Shown here: piece by piece, positions 44,485 to 56,850 of the stretch
How positions within the stretch are numbered: the first letter of the stretch is position 1
How the letters are laid out: the number at the start of each line of letters is the position of its first letter
Source: Fragilaria crotonensis
Taxonomy: Eukaryota > Bacillariophyta > Fragilariophyceae > Fragilariales > Fragilariaceae
Length of the DNA stretch: 64,000 bases
NCBI GenBank assembly: GCA_022925895.1
Contig: JAKSYS010000029.1
Coordinates: forward strand, 62,001-126,000
Direction of reading: 5' to 3'
Position numbers and translations under genes: made by a program
Notes under the pieces: generated by a model
The model's database searches: none
Seen by the model: only the letters and a program-made list of their open reading frames with translations
What the model was told of the DNA's origin: nothing

Positions 44485-44860
44485 ACCATACATCACGCGA
44501 TATGAAAACTACAGACCTACCGGCATGTTGACTTTATTGTCGTGGTACAGTAGTATGTACGAGTGAGGGACGAAAGTATAAGTGTCTTATACTTCATACT
44601 TCATACTCTTTTAAATACGGGTACTGTACCTGGTGGTACTGTACCAGGCTGATGGGCTCCCGTTGGCTGAGTGCTATGTTCTATGTTTCAAAAGTTGCAG
44701 TCCGGGCTATACTTCATGCTCGTCATCTTCTACTCAATTTGACTTGTCTTGGCAATCAAAGTATTTACGATCATACAGTAGTAGTAATCGATTGCAAACC
44801 AAAGGCTACCACATCTACTACTACTACTAGTACTATACATGCTCGTCATCTTCTACTCGC
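44485..44860. other. Intergenic with duplicated 3' end of the recombinase gene
   Basis: 44715-44769 repeats 44838-44895 (about 55 of 58 bp) and matches the end of the recombinase coding sequence on the minus strand. Between them are ACT triplets. CTTATACTT words lie at 44575-44610 and reappear on the far side of the recombinase near 48110-48165. Confidence 0.7.
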
Positions 44861-47683
44861 TCAATTTGACTTGTCTTGGCAGTCAAAGCATTTACGGTTG
44901 TGAAATTCATTAGGAGCATTGTCCATCAAGATACCGCAAATGGCATGGATATGCCGATCACAAGATGGGCAACGATGGGTAGATGGTGCTGGGGCTCCAT
45001 GCATTTGACACCTGTTGCCTGCAGCACATATTGTGCTCGTGTCATGATCAATAATGAGGCGGGCATACTGCTGCCTTTCAATAAGCGAAAGATGACCACC
45101 ATCATTCCGCAACAACTGATCATGAACTCCTGCACGTTCTTCCTGGACACCACCAACAAATAGCAGAGTACCATCGGTACCTACTGCATCTCCAACTCGG
45201 TTTCTTTCTGCTCTTTTGTCGCCTGCATCATTTTCTGCTTCTTCTCGAACCTCTTCTTGGATTCTCTCATCTAAAGCTTGCATCCGTGCTGTCATTTCAA
45301 TGTCACCTCCAAACTCCGCAATTTCAATGGCATTCATGTCATCATCCAGAGTATCATTTGCTGATTGTTTTGCTTGGGTCCTTCGTTCCCGTCTCCTCTT
45401 AACTCTGCGCTGGTTACCTTCTAGTACAGGTGGTGCTCGTTTTCTTTTTGAATGCTGAACTCTGCGACCATTAAATCTGTTTGCCTCTGGCAGATTTGCC
45501 TTGTCCTCTTCGGTTCCGTACTTGTTAATCATAGAGCGTCGAACATGTTTCGACCATGTTGCAACTTCCCAATCATTTGGCTTCGCTCTCTTGTTCAGAA
45601 ATACATACTGGAGGCGTCGTTCCCTCAAATATTCCATAGCACGTGAAAATGAATTTGCCAGGAAGTTACCATCGATATCCAACGGGTTGTCTGGAATCAC
45701 TAGACCAGGTGTTTCCTCCATCGCTTTGAAGATCGGGCTCCAATGAAGAAAAAATCTCTTTTTTACCTCTGCAGGTAGCAACGCGTTCGTAAACTTTCGA
45801 AAAGGCCGAATGGGCGCTGCTCGTGCTATATGGTCCCTGTCTTCAATTTGAAAACCCGGTAAACCCTGCAGCCATATCCTCCATCCATTTTCCAGTTTAA
45901 TTCTTGAAGGTAACTGAAATGCCTCGGGTACGCACCAAAATCTACCACCGTGCGCAAAATTTCGAAAGCAAAAGGAAGAATGAGCTTGCGGCTCATCCAG
46001 CTCACCGTCTGCAAAAGGAACCCCAAAGTCATCAACAGTGCCTTCTGCAGGGGCTTGCTCTTGGTGTGTTTGCAATGGAATTTCTTGTCGCAACAATGTG
46101 ATTTGATCTTTAACATAAGATTTGATTTCCAGTTCGTATGCCGAAAAAATTGTCTTCATTTGCTCCAGTGTTATTTGGCCGTTTTCCATTGCTTTTGCCT
46201 CGTATGCATCCGATACTGCTGCCTTCACACTTTCCGTCAATTTCTTTACCTCTTCCAATGTGCCGATGCACAAGTCAAGAATCTTTTTTATCAGAATGGC
46301 ATTGTTAACATGCGGAGGAATACCAGATGAAACCTTCATACTTTCTGTTGGTTGAATCGTCACCAAGCCTTTGAGTCCTTGCAGGAGTGACGCGTTATTT
46401 AATAGTGGAATAGTAGCGAAACTGTGACCTGGCACGTTCCGGGCCCATTTCTTTAGAAAATCGGAGTGCCAGACCACCGAAGCAAGACACCGCAACAATA
46501 AGCCAGTAGGATCCACTTCATGACCTGACCATTGACGCAAGATTGGACCATACATTAATTGCATGACTTCCTGCACGTCTGGATTTCTCATCGGATCAGT
46601 CATAATGAAATGGGGAGGGAAGGCGCCAAAGCTTGCATCATTTGGATCAAGACCCGCAAGAATTCGACCAAGGTAACAGTCACCGGGCTCTGCTATGTGC
46701 CAATACAAATCCAAAACGTGGCCAAGCGACCACTCTCCCCTGTTGGCAGTTGATGATACAGAAGGCGGGCACGTTGTGCCAGATTGTGAATACGTCCCCG
46801 AACCTTTTCGAAATGAGTGTGTACTTGCGTGTCCAGGCCGAATGTAATTTCCAAGTAACCCTTTGAACTTGCTAAAGAGTTCCATCATCTGTGCACAGTA
46901 CCGATGACTAGCAGCACCATCATCAGTGTCCTCTCGTTTAAAAATGTCCTCGCTATTTGCAAACCGTGCAGTTTCAATTGAAAACCAGACACCCAGTCCA
47001 AGGTAAAGATTCACGAGTCCATCAAATGGATTCGCAAAGAGATGTTTGTCATGGGCTGTTTCCCCAGTTTGGTCACTTTTGTGTTTGTCGTACCTGCAAA
47101 TAATGTTGTCCTCGCCAAGCCGAAAGTTGTGAAATCCAAGGACACCAATGTTAATCGATCTTGCCATACAATTCCATTGAAGAAGTGTAAAAACCCACGC
47201 AAACACATTGTTTTCAGAGAGCGCCCATTCCAGAATGATTCGGAAGAGGCCCCACGATATTGGGTCAGCCTCTCTCTCATCCAGATTTCCCTCTGCTTTT
47301 GCTTTTGCACACTCCTTCTTGAGAGCGTGTAAGAATTTGTCAATTTCTTCGTAATACTCTGTTGGGAGCCTTTCCTTGACCTTTTCTGCTCCGTATAGGA
47401 TTGCGTCATGATACTTGCGAATATGTCCATGTGAGGTAGTCTTCCCGTTGGCTTTTGTTTTCTTCATCGCTAAGAAGGCCAGGATGAGCTTTGTGTTCAT
47501 TCCTTCATACTTGAGATCAACCGTGTTTCTATGATGAAAAAACTCAGAATTTGCTTGCTCCTCAATTGTCAGGTCTCGAACCCCGCCAGCATCGCAGTAG
47601 TTAATGTAATTCTTGCGTAGGAACTGGCATATCTCTCTGATGCGGTTCCTGTAGTCCTGTCTTGTTGTCTTTTCCCCTGTCAT
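44861..47683 (-). CDS. Crypton-like tyrosine recombinase with C-terminal zinc-binding domain
   Basis: A single frame of 940 residues. The tyrosine-recombinase set is visible: Arg175 in CMARSIN, Lys202, HSFRKG with His289 and Arg292, Trp318 in NRGEWSLGH, and a candidate nucleophile Tyr327 nine residues after it (Tyr337 is the alternative). This pattern and the large C-terminal extension fit Crypton-type DNA transposons, which integrate as circles and have no DDE transposase. A charged linker (about 735-880) leads to a Cys/His-rich end (CQMHGAP, CPSCDRHIHAICG, CFDC) likely to bind zinc, somewhat PHD-like. The frame has no break. The minus-strand frame 48107-47601 overlaps the start and may supply an upstream exon. 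No terminal inverted repeats were found, as expected for Cryptons. A host-domesticated gene is possible. Confidence 0.75.
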   Translation of the reverse strand: MTGEKTTRQDYRNRIREICQFLRKNYINYCDAGGVRDLTIEEQANSEFFHHRNTVDLKYEGMNTKLILAFLAMKKTKANGKTTSHGHIRKYHDAILYGAEKVKERLPTEYYEEIDKFLHALKKECAKAKAEGNLDEREADPISWGLFRIILEWALSENNVFAWVFTLLQWNCMARSINIGVLGFHNFRLGEDNIICRYDKHKSDQTGETAHDKHLFANPFDGLVNLYLGLGVWFSIETARFANSEDIFKREDTDDGAASHRYCAQMMELFSKFKGLLGNYIRPGHASTHSFRKGSGTYSQSGTTCPPSVSSTANRGEWSLGHVLDLYWHIAEPGDCYLGRILAGLDPNDASFGAFPPHFIMTDPMRNPDVQEVMQLMYGPILRQWSGHEVDPTGLLLRCLASVVWHSDFLKKWARNVPGHSFATIPLLNNASLLQGLKGLVTIQPTESMKVSSGIPPHVNNAILIKKILDLCIGTLEEVKKLTESVKAAVSDAYEAKAMENGQITLEQMKTIFSAYELEIKSYVKDQITLLRQEIPLQTHQEQAPAEGTVDDFGVPFADGELDEPQAHSSFCFRNFAHGGRFWCVPEAFQLPSRIKLENGWRIWLQGLPGFQIEDRDHIARAAPIRPFRKFTNALLPAEVKKRFFLHWSPIFKAMEETPGLVIPDNPLDIDGNFLANSFSRAMEYLRERRLQYVFLNKRAKPNDWEVATWSKHVRRSMINKYGTEEDKANLPEANRFNGRRVQHSKRKRAPPVLEGNQRRVKRRRERRTQAKQSANDTLDDDMNAIEIAEFGGDIEMTARMQALDERIQEEVREEAENDAGDKRAERNRVGDAVGTDGTLLFVGGVQEERAGVHDQLLRNDGGHLSLIERQQYARLIIDHDTSTICAAGNRCQMHGAPAPSTHRCPSCDRHIHAICGILMDNAPNEFHNRKCFDCQDKSN

Positions 47684-49319
47684 TATTCATTGTCGTCCTC
47701 ACCGATTCTTTGTGGTCATCAGTTACGTCAACATCCCCCCCAATAATGGGAACCGCATCATTTGTGTCCCTTTCGTGTGGTCGAATGCGCCCCTGTCGAC
47801 CGCGGCTCCCGTTGTTCCTAGCCATCCAAGCAGTAGCGTATCTTCCAACAGCTCTTTCTTCTTCTGGTGTTTGTTGCTTATTGTCGTGGGATTTACTAAG
47901 AATGGTGTTCTTGCAATAATGGATTACTCCATAGTACTGGAAGGGAGTATTGATGCAAGTAATCCCGATGCAGACTCGGACTAGTCCCCAGGCAGTATAA
48001 GCTTTCCGGGTCTTGACGTTATACTTTACAAACAATCCCAGTGTGTACTTCATGTCAACACGTAAAAAGAACGAGAAAGTACATCTCAGGAGTTTTGGAA
48101 AGTACAAGCTTTTCTTATACTTTTGGCACCGAGTACTAGCATAGCAATATACTGTCTTATACTTTCCATCGAGAAGTACCAGGATAACTATACTGAACGC
48201 AAATGCAATAAAACAGTACCAGGTACTCGAGTACCTGGTAGTACAGTATTATTTATACTCTGCTTTTTCTTTGTTTGTTTCTCTGTAGGATTGTGAGCTT
48301 ATTTGTTGTTTGTCAACACTCCATTATAAGTCATAAATCAATCAAAGATAAGAACCAGTAAGTCTTTCAAAAATGATAATCTAAGTAAATTACACTGCAA
48401 ACATAATCATAACAGCCTGACGCCAGATTACTTTCCTTGGTGTAGATCTTACACAATGTAGTCTTCATTTCTCATAAGACATGAATGCCTTTTTTGGATC
48501 TCTCAGTAGAGTTGTGCATGCCAGGAAGTTAATCCTGGTCTTCCATTCTTGGTTTTTCAAAGCAACACCAGCAGCATATATTCTAGAGCTACGGTCATGG
48601 CTTATCTACTATCTTTAAATTCCCACCACAGTAAGACTGGCTGCATCAACAGAAGTACTTGAGTATTTGGCAAGTACCAAGCTCCAAGGCACAAACGCAC
48701 AAAAAGAATTGGCTCATTGTACCATGGCATCAATAACAGATGCATTACAAGCAGCATCACACCCCTTCAAGTCTTTGTGTTTGAGTCTTCCTCCCACTTG
48801 CACCACTCTCAAGAACCAGTGTTCACACATCTGATACCAGAATCAATCACACCCACCAGCCACAAGTACATAACATTTCTGGTGAGGTTTCCTACATGGT
48901 CATATGGCCCACCCTCCACTAATCTCTTGATTAGCTTCTGTGTGAGAGAAGCTGATCCATAGTACTGTCCACAAGATAGCAGAGACCCTTGAAACAACCC
49001 TTCTTGTGAGCTGGCTCTAGTGATGCTGGTTCATGGTTCCACTACATAGAAAAAGAGGGTGTTGTGTACCTTGTTGTTCTCTCTGTTAAGAAGCAGGGGG
49101 ACTGTGGCTGGTTGCAATCTATTAAGTGCCTCCCTCTCACTATCAACACAAAAGTCTGTATAAATACAGCATTGAAGCTTCTTGAAAATCATGATTTCCA
49201 CAAGACTAACATATGTGACAGCCAGGTTCAGTCATTGTTGACAATTTTATGCAAAAGGTCATACAGGAGGGTTGAACTGGAAATTGGAAGTAGTTAGCTA
49301 GTACTCCTGAGGTGTTGTG
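47684..49319. other. Upstream region of the recombinase, no firm gene
   Basis: About 1.6 kb. 47700-48107 on the minus strand could encode a basic, Gly/Arg-rich peptide that runs into the recombinase start in another frame. 48110-48260 is rich in TATACTT and GTAC words. 48300-49319 is AT-rich with only short frames, such as 49064-49297. Confidence 0.4.
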
Positions 49320-49324
49320 ACAGT

Positions 49325-49708
49325 TGCAGTACACCGCACATGCCCTTAGCGTAGAGCGATACAGTATACTTAATTACTAGTATCCAGTACTACAATACAA
49401 TGGCCATGTATAGTACTTGGATATACCGGTAGGCTAGTAATACCATAGTACAGTGCAACAATAGCACACTGATCCTGTAAAACAGTACAACCGTACAACA
49501 GTAGAATGAGAACTGTTTGACATCTCTTGGAGACTCACTGAGTCTCCTAGATGAATGAAAGAGAACAGTCCAATCCCACCAAGGATGGGACTGCTCTCTT
49601 GCTTTTAAAAATAGTCTCATAACTTTTAACAAGGTGCAACTATTAACCCTTTAAAACTAGCTACAAATTAGCCTCAAAAAATAAACTGATTACTTCGCGC
49701 GTAGGGCA
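49325..49708 (+). repeat. 5' LTR of the Gypsy element
   Basis: 384 bp, TG to CA ends. It contains GTAC-rich words and an inverted pair around GAGAACTGTTTGACATC and GAAAGAGAACAGTCC. Confidence 0.93.
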
Positions 49709-52700
49709 CAGTGAATTCACTCCCAGTGGTCAGTACATCACCATGATGAACAAAAATAAAGGTAAGCGCAAAGCGTCTGAAAATTCGTCTGCGGAACATG
49801 TCGCATTCCGTCAGTCGAACCTCGCGTTGAATCCGCCGTCGATTTATTTTGATAGGCCCAAGAAATTGACAGAGAAATCTGAGGATGAGGGCATCTATAA
49901 AAAAATCGACGTCCCGATTGAAGCCGGAAATGCGAACTCCAAAAATATCGAAAAGAGAATTCGTTTGTTTGGAGACTACGACACCTCGCCAGAAGCGTGG
50001 GTGAAGTGGCGTATAGAGCTCGAGGAGGTCATTCGTGACTATCCGCTCGAGTCCGGCGAGCAAAAAGCGTCTATGGCGCTTGCACTACTTAAGGGCAGTG
50101 CAAGAGACAAATTCCAGCAAACGTGGCGTAGACTCGATACGGAGAACGTAGCGGGTCCCGCACGACAGAGGAAGACTCCAAATGAGATTTTCCAGCTGGT
50201 GATGACGGAAGTTGGTAAGTCTTACTTCCCAATCTTGCATGCGTACCAGAAACAGGTGGTGTACATGCAGCATTACCTACGTCTTGGAAGTCATACGGTT
50301 CGTAACTTTGCTACGCGTTTACGCGAGCTAAATAATTATTTACTGTATTTTCCACGGGAAGAAGGTAAGGCTGAACCGTCTAAATTGTCTGATGACGACT
50401 TGATTCAAATTCTCAACCAGGCGAAGCCTGAAGAATGGCAAGCGGTCATTCTTGGTGCGAACATTGAACTTTATAAGTTCGATTTTCAAGGCACTGTTGA
50501 TTATTTTGAGAAACTTGAACTCAGACAGGCACTTGAAGCCAAACGTCGTAGAGTGGAAAAGACCGATAACCCTGAGTGCGAAAAGGGCAATTGGAATAAG
50601 TCCGCTGACAAAATGGCAACGGCCAAAACACAGTCGTCTAAGTATAAGAAGTGTGCGCATTGCGGTCGTACGAATCATACTACGAAAGACTGTTGGTTCA
50701 ACCCTGAAAATAAGGGGAAACAGAAACCTGGTAAGAAAAATGTCGGTTCTACCGACCAAAATGTCTTGATGACGCAGGAGCAGTTTAACGCTATCCTTGA
50801 GCGTCTTCCACGCAACCCGAAGTCTGGCAAGCGTAAGGTCCGCGACTTTACACCCGAGAATTCGGATGCAGAAATCGTGGAAATGTTCAGTCCCAAGACA
50901 ACTATTAGTACAGTAGACACTAAGCACTAGCAAGTTCTATCTACTTTGGTTTATTTTCTACTGAGATATTGTCATCCAAAGATGGCCATGGCGGTAAGAG
51001 ACAAAAACAAAATCACAAAACCACCGAAGTCGTGGGCGAAGTGATGGGAACAGGCAAACCCGGCATCGTTCGCATTTTGCTAGACACTGGAGCATCTGCA
51101 ACAATTATATTTAAGGATGCGATACGGGGCTTAACTGGACCGGTATTCAAAACATCACATACACGATGGCACACTATGGGTGGTCAGTTCGTGACTAAAC
51201 TACAACGGGAAATTAAATTCAAACTACCCAAGTTTAGTACGTCAAAGATAGTACAATGGGTGTGTCATGAGGACACACATACATTGCGTAAGAACGCACA
51301 GTATGACATGATCATTGGTGCCGATTTACTATCAGAATTAGGTATTGAAATTAATTTCAATACACAACGGATAGTATGGGAAGGTGTAGAAATTCCCATG
51401 CAAGAAAAACATGTAATATCCGATCTACAGAATGCTACAGCTATCTACTACCACAGTATCGAACCTACGGCACTCAAGGAAGCAGAAGCGAGGCAGAAAC
51501 GTATACTAGATGCAGACTATAGTGCGTTAGATCTTGACGACTACGCACACATGGAAACGCATCTAAGTAACGATCAACAGGAACAACTCATACATTCATT
51601 TATCCGAAGTTGTTTTGTGGAGGACTGGGCGTACTTAATGTACCTCCCGTGCATCTCGAACTACGGCCCTTAAGTAAAGATGAGAAGCCGTATCATGCTC
51701 GTCCGTTTCCTATACCAAAGTGTTACGAGGAAACAACGAAGAAGGAAATTAAACGCCTATGTGACATAGGAGTATTAACGAAGTGCAATGACTCCCGAGT
51801 GGGCGGCACCAACGTTCATACAGCCTAAAAAGACTGGTGACGTTCGAGTCCTAACGGACTTTCGTGTACTTAATAGGTACATCAAACGTAAACCATACCC
51901 GTTACCCAAGATTGCGGACCTTCTTCAGAAACTTGAAGGGTTTAATTGGGCAACGGCTTTGGATCTAAGTATGGGCTACTACCATATTGTACTGGATAAA
52001 GAATCCAGCTATCTATGTACGATGATTGTACCGTGGGGTAAATATCGCTACTGTCGCCTACCTATGGGCTTAAATGGCAGTCCTGACATCTTTCAGGCCA
52101 TAATTAACGACATTATGGGCGATTTGCCTAATGTACGTGCGTACTTAGATGACATCCTAATTACAACAGCAGGTCCCTACGAGGACCATCTTCAACATGT
52201 TGAACTTGTCTTGCAACGCCTAACAGATGTTGGCTTTGCCGTTAACCTACGTAAATCCTCGTTCGCAGTGACCGAGATTGATTACTTAGGCTATTGGATT
52301 ACTCGTCGCGGTATCCAACCTCAACCTAAGAAAGTGGAAGCGATTATGCGGCTGACACCACCAACTACCAAACGGCAGTTAAGACGTTTCTTAGGTATGA
52401 TCAATTACTACCGTGACATGTGGCGACGTAGAAGTCACATACTAGCACCGCTTACGGCGATGTGTTCTGCCAAAACTAAATTTATTTGGCATGATAAAGA
52501 ACAGAAAGCATTTGAAGACATTAAGGCCATAATTAGTTGAGAGACATTACTGGCTTATCCTGACTTCTCAAAAGACTTTCATATTTATACGGACTCCAGT
52601 GATTATCAACTGGGAGCAGTCATAATGCAAAATGACCGTCCGTTAGCTTTCTACAGCAGGAAACTTAACAGCGCTCAAAAACGTTACACGACTGGTGAAC

Positions 52701-54172
52701 AAGAACTGTTATCCATAGTAGAAACGCTTAAAGAATTCAAAAATATACTATTAGGTCAAAAACTGATAGTACACACAGATCATAAGAATCTCCTATATCA
52801 GAAAATGTCCACCGATCGTATTATACGATGGAGACTCTTAATAGAAGAGTTTGGACCTACCTTTCTACACATAAAAGGAGAGAAGAATGTCATTGCTGAC
52901 GCCTTGTCACGATTAGATGCGAACTTCAATGAGAAGTTACCAACAGAGCCTACGAATGATACGATGGCTTACATCTTCATGACAAAGACGGACGTTAAAG
53001 AAACTGACTTTCCGTTAAGTCCTACGCTAATCGCTAAATACCAACGATTAGATAATGAACTTAAACGAAGAAGTACCAAATCAAAAAGTCAGAACTTCAA
53101 TACCAAAACGATTGAAGGAGTTGAGGTCATTACGTACCAGGGAAAAATATATATTCCCATTCAACTTCAACAACGCGTAGTTGCTTGGTATCATGAGTAC
53201 CTAGCACACCCAGGCGAATCACGCACTGAAGCAACGATACGTCAAACATGTACGTGGCCGAAATTACGTAGTCACGTTGAGACATTTTGTAAGACATGTC
53301 GTACGTGTCAATTATTTAAGAAACAAAGGAAGAAGTATGGACACTTACCTCCTAAGGAAGCTGAAGAACTTCCCTGGTCTCGTGTAAACGTAGACTTGAT
53401 TGGACCATACGTTGTACGTACTCCAACGTCTACGCATACACTTCGTGCGTTGACTATGATCGACCCTGTGACAGGATGGTTCGAAGTTATTTCTATACCA
53501 GACAAAAATGCACATACTGTCATGGAAGCGTTTAATAATACGTGGTTAACAAGATATCCACAACCCCAATATATAGGGTATGATAACGGTTCCGAATTTA
53601 AAGCACAGTTCAAACAAATGTGCGACAATTATGGTATGAAGGAAAAACCGTCATCCAGTTACAATCCACAATCAAACGGTATTGTAGAACGAGTACATCA
53701 AGTACTGGGCAATGCACTTCGGACATTCGAACTCGAACAGAAGGAACTCGATACGAATGACCCTTGGGGACCGTTCCTAAGTGCAGCTGCATGGGCAATA
53801 CGTAGTACAGTACATACTACGTTAGATGCTACACCCGGACAGTTAGTGTTCGGACGCGACATGTTGTTGCCTATCCAACTAAAGACGGATTGGGCTAGAA
53901 TACGACAACGTAAGCAAGACATTATTAACGCCAATAATAAAAAGGAGAATGCAAAACGCATTGAACACGAGTTCCGTGTTGGCGAAAAAGTCCTATTGGA
54001 AAAACCAGGACTGATCTCCAAATTGTCCGCTCCACGTACGGGACCTTATCGGATTACTGAAACCTATGCTAATGGTACAGTACGCATTCAACGTGGCATT
54101 GTCAATGAACGTGTCAACATACGTCGACTGACGCCATATAAAGAACGCGTACCGCCCAATTAGGGAAGCGAG

Positions 54173-54556
54173 TGCAGTACACCGCACATGCCCTTAGCGT
54201 AGAGCGATACAGTATACTTAATTACTAGTATCCAGTACTACAATACAATGGCCATGTATAGTACTTGGATATACCGGTAGGCTAGTAATACCATAGTACA
54301 GTGCAACAATAGCACACTGATCCTGTAAAACAGTACAACCGTACAACAGTAGAATGAGAACTGTTTGACATCTCTTGGAGACTCACTGAGTCTCCTAGAT
54401 GAATGAAAGAGAACAGTCCAATCCCACCAAGGATGGGACTGCTCTCTTGCTTTTAAAAATAGTCTCATAACTTTTAACAAGGTGCAACTATTAACCCTTT
54501 AAAACTAGCTACAAATTAGCCTCCAAAAATAAACTGATTACTTCGCGCGTAGGGCA
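54173..54556 (+). repeat. 3' LTR of the Gypsy element
   Basis: 384 bp, nearly identical to the 5' LTR, followed directly by the ACAGT duplication. Confidence 0.93.
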
Positions 54557-54561
54557 ACAGT

Positions 54562-54959
54562 CAGTGTGTCATGTGAGTGAGTCTATCTCAATCAAAAAAC
54601 ACGTTCGTTTCACGAGAGAAGAGACTTGAAACTTGAATCATTCACTTCATGCTTAACAACATTGCACTTGGACTATTTGTCAGGGCGTTGATAGATCAAA
54701 AGTTATTAAAATAAGTGTCTCCACTTAAAACTCATTTTTTATCTCATTTTCTGAGTTACGTTACTCACTCACGAGGCCTCGGCTACTTGAGCAATGTGCA
54801 TACCGATGCAAGCAGGGCAGAGCCGGAAACCTTTCATGCACTCACAATAGGTTCTGGTACGTTTATTGCAGCCAACAGTCTTGAAGAAGTACTGTGGGTA
54901 CTTGCTTGAAAGGTACTAGTGCCATTCCGTTCCATTCCTAGACATTGCATACACAGGGG
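54562..54959. other. Intergenic, no gene seen
   Basis: About 400 bp between the Gypsy duplication and the piggyBac remnant. It may contain the far end of the piggyBac element; no TTAA-flanked end was identified. Confidence 0.4.
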
Positions 54960-56850
54960 CTGTTTCCACACCACAAAAAGGTGCCACAGTCTCTATTAAC
55001 AACAAAGGAGAAATCCATCAATTCTTTTGCCGGCAATCGCCTGAATCGCAGCTGGCTGAGAGAATCGGACTTCATAAAAAAATGATGGGCCAGTTGTGCA
55101 TTGACCTCAACGATGCCAATATGAAGGTAAAGACCCTGATCTTCATGTTGATGCTCCCCTTCAACAAGATCTGAAAGTTTCTGTTGTTGTGGTGGTCTTC
55201 AACCTGATGCCAAAATTTGAAATGGTTGATGAATAGCTTAGTGCACTTGAAGCTCACATCTTCTCAATTCCCGGATCCACGGGTGACACTTCGTTGTGTG
55301 GCTCCCTCATCACCAGATTGAAGCGTTCCATAGGTAGCCATGAGCTACTACATTTCATAATCCTCCTCGTTCATACACAATACCTTAAAGTTTGTTCCAT
55401 CCAATGTACCTGGGGAGGCTATCGGTCTAATCAACTTCCTTCCAATCAAAATGGGAATCAATTTTGCCGCCATCAATGTGCTTCGGCCAGTACCGTCGCT
55501 TCTTGGTGACTGCTGACAAGTACACACCAAGAGAAGCCAACTTAACCAGAGCCAGAAGCACACAGAATCCGCTGTCCATGAATACCACTCGCCCAGAGTG
55601 GTGAATAGAATCTGTGAGTCTCAAGAGAAGACCTGCCGTCTTTCCATGCTCCAAAAACTTTTGGGTGCAAGTTGTGGCGGTTGATCCTTACCTTACACAA
55701 GCTCGATGGCGTACATGATTCCACTGACCCTGCAACAAATTGAGTGATATTCATTTGGCACAAACATCCAGCCCGGGCAAGTCCACATATTCGTCCACAC
55801 AGACATAGACTCATCCAAACACGACACCCAACTTGGACTGAAGCACACCGCCAAATGCTTAGTAAAAGCATCAATCATATCACTTACAGGGTGGAAGGGA
55901 TCCTTGAATGCAGGCGGGGTCTTTGTTGTATATTTTAAGTGTTTGAGTATTGCCTCAAAACGTAGCTTTGACATGTACGCATGTAAGCAAAAGGGTGCGC
56001 CACAAAAAATGTCCGGTTGGTCATTCGTCCAAAACATGCGCCGCGGCACTCCCTCAGTCATCGCAATGAGCAAAAGAATGGAAATGGATTGCAGAAACTC
56101 ATCCCATGTCAAGGGATTCAAAAGTGTTTTGTTTGTTGCCTATAGAATTGCTTTTTTCTTGAAGTACTCAAGAGGCAAAAAGTGGAGGAAAAACCCCAAG
56201 ACAGTATGCATCGATGCATCGGCACTAACGCCAACCACCCTTCTTGCATCCAAGGGTTTGCTCCCCCATATTCTATACATCCCATCATTCACAGTGTTGG
56301 CAGGAGTCGGAATATTTTTGGGAGCAGGCTCGTTGTCATTGTCATCTGAAAAACCTTGCACGCGAAAACTCGAAGCGTCTTCGTTCATAAAAGACGGTAT
56401 TTCACGCTCTTCGTTCTCGTCACCCCCAACAGCCACATCCTTGTCATTTCCCGCATTGTTTGTTGGGATGGTACTATCAAACAAGAATTCAACTGGTCCT
56501 TCTTCAGTGACCTTGCAAAATCGTGTGACAGCATGAAGGATTTGACCATCGTCAAAATCATTGTGTTGCATCGTGATACATACTTGCCTAGTAGTAGTCT
56601 TGGAAACACTTTCTCCTCCTGTCCAACGACAAGGAGGTTGTTGAGCACATCTCTTTGTTGTATTTGGATACCATTTTGATACAGCAGCCCTTGGGTGAAG
56701 GAACTTCTTGTAGATGGAGATTTTGGCTCTGACGCCAGGTCATAGCCGTTTATTTCTTGGCATGCTAGAAAATTAACAACAAAAAACTCAGTTCTCAGCT
56801 GAAGTTCGAAACATCGTATCTCGGCATCTGCCGCTTCAAGATGACGCATC
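54960..56850 (-). pseudogene. Decayed piggyBac-type transposase
   Basis: Minus-strand reading in several frames gives a string of piggyBac-like segments in the right order: FWTNDQPDIFCGAPFCLHAYMSKLRFEAI in part, SCLDESMSVWTNMW (first Asp), RVVFMDSGFCVLLAL (second Asp), KKRRYWPKHIDG, GTLDGTNFKVLCM, and KLFINHFKFWHQVEDHHNNRN (third Asp candidate). An acidic N-terminal part lies at about 56140-56850. Frame shifts and stops separate the segments, including near 55690, 55550 and 55350, so no full protein can be made. PiggyBac transposases cut at TTAA and leave no scar; no flanking TTAA pair was pinned down. Confidence 0.75.

Larger units (their letters stand above)
49325..54556 (+). mobile_element. 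Ty3/Gypsy retroelement
   Basis: 5232 bp with 384-bp LTRs (49325-49708 and 54173-54556), ends TGCAG and GGGCA, and a 5-bp target duplication ACAGT (49320-49324 and 54557-54561). Parts in Gypsy order: gag about 49.75-50.9 kb with one zinc knuckle (CAHCGRTNHTTKDC); protease LLDTGAS near 51.08 kb; reverse transcriptase about 51.8-52.4 kb with AYLDDIL; RNase H about 52.55-52.95 kb; integrase about 53.15-53.9 kb with the HHCC zinc region and a D,D,E core. The coding region is broken at about three places. I found about one difference between the two 384-bp LTRs, so the insertion is recent. No envelope gene is present. Confidence 0.95.

Noticed and set aside
49325-54556. Envelope gene in the Gypsy element
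   Set aside because: Coding sequence ends at the integrase close to the 3' LTR; no further frame lies between.
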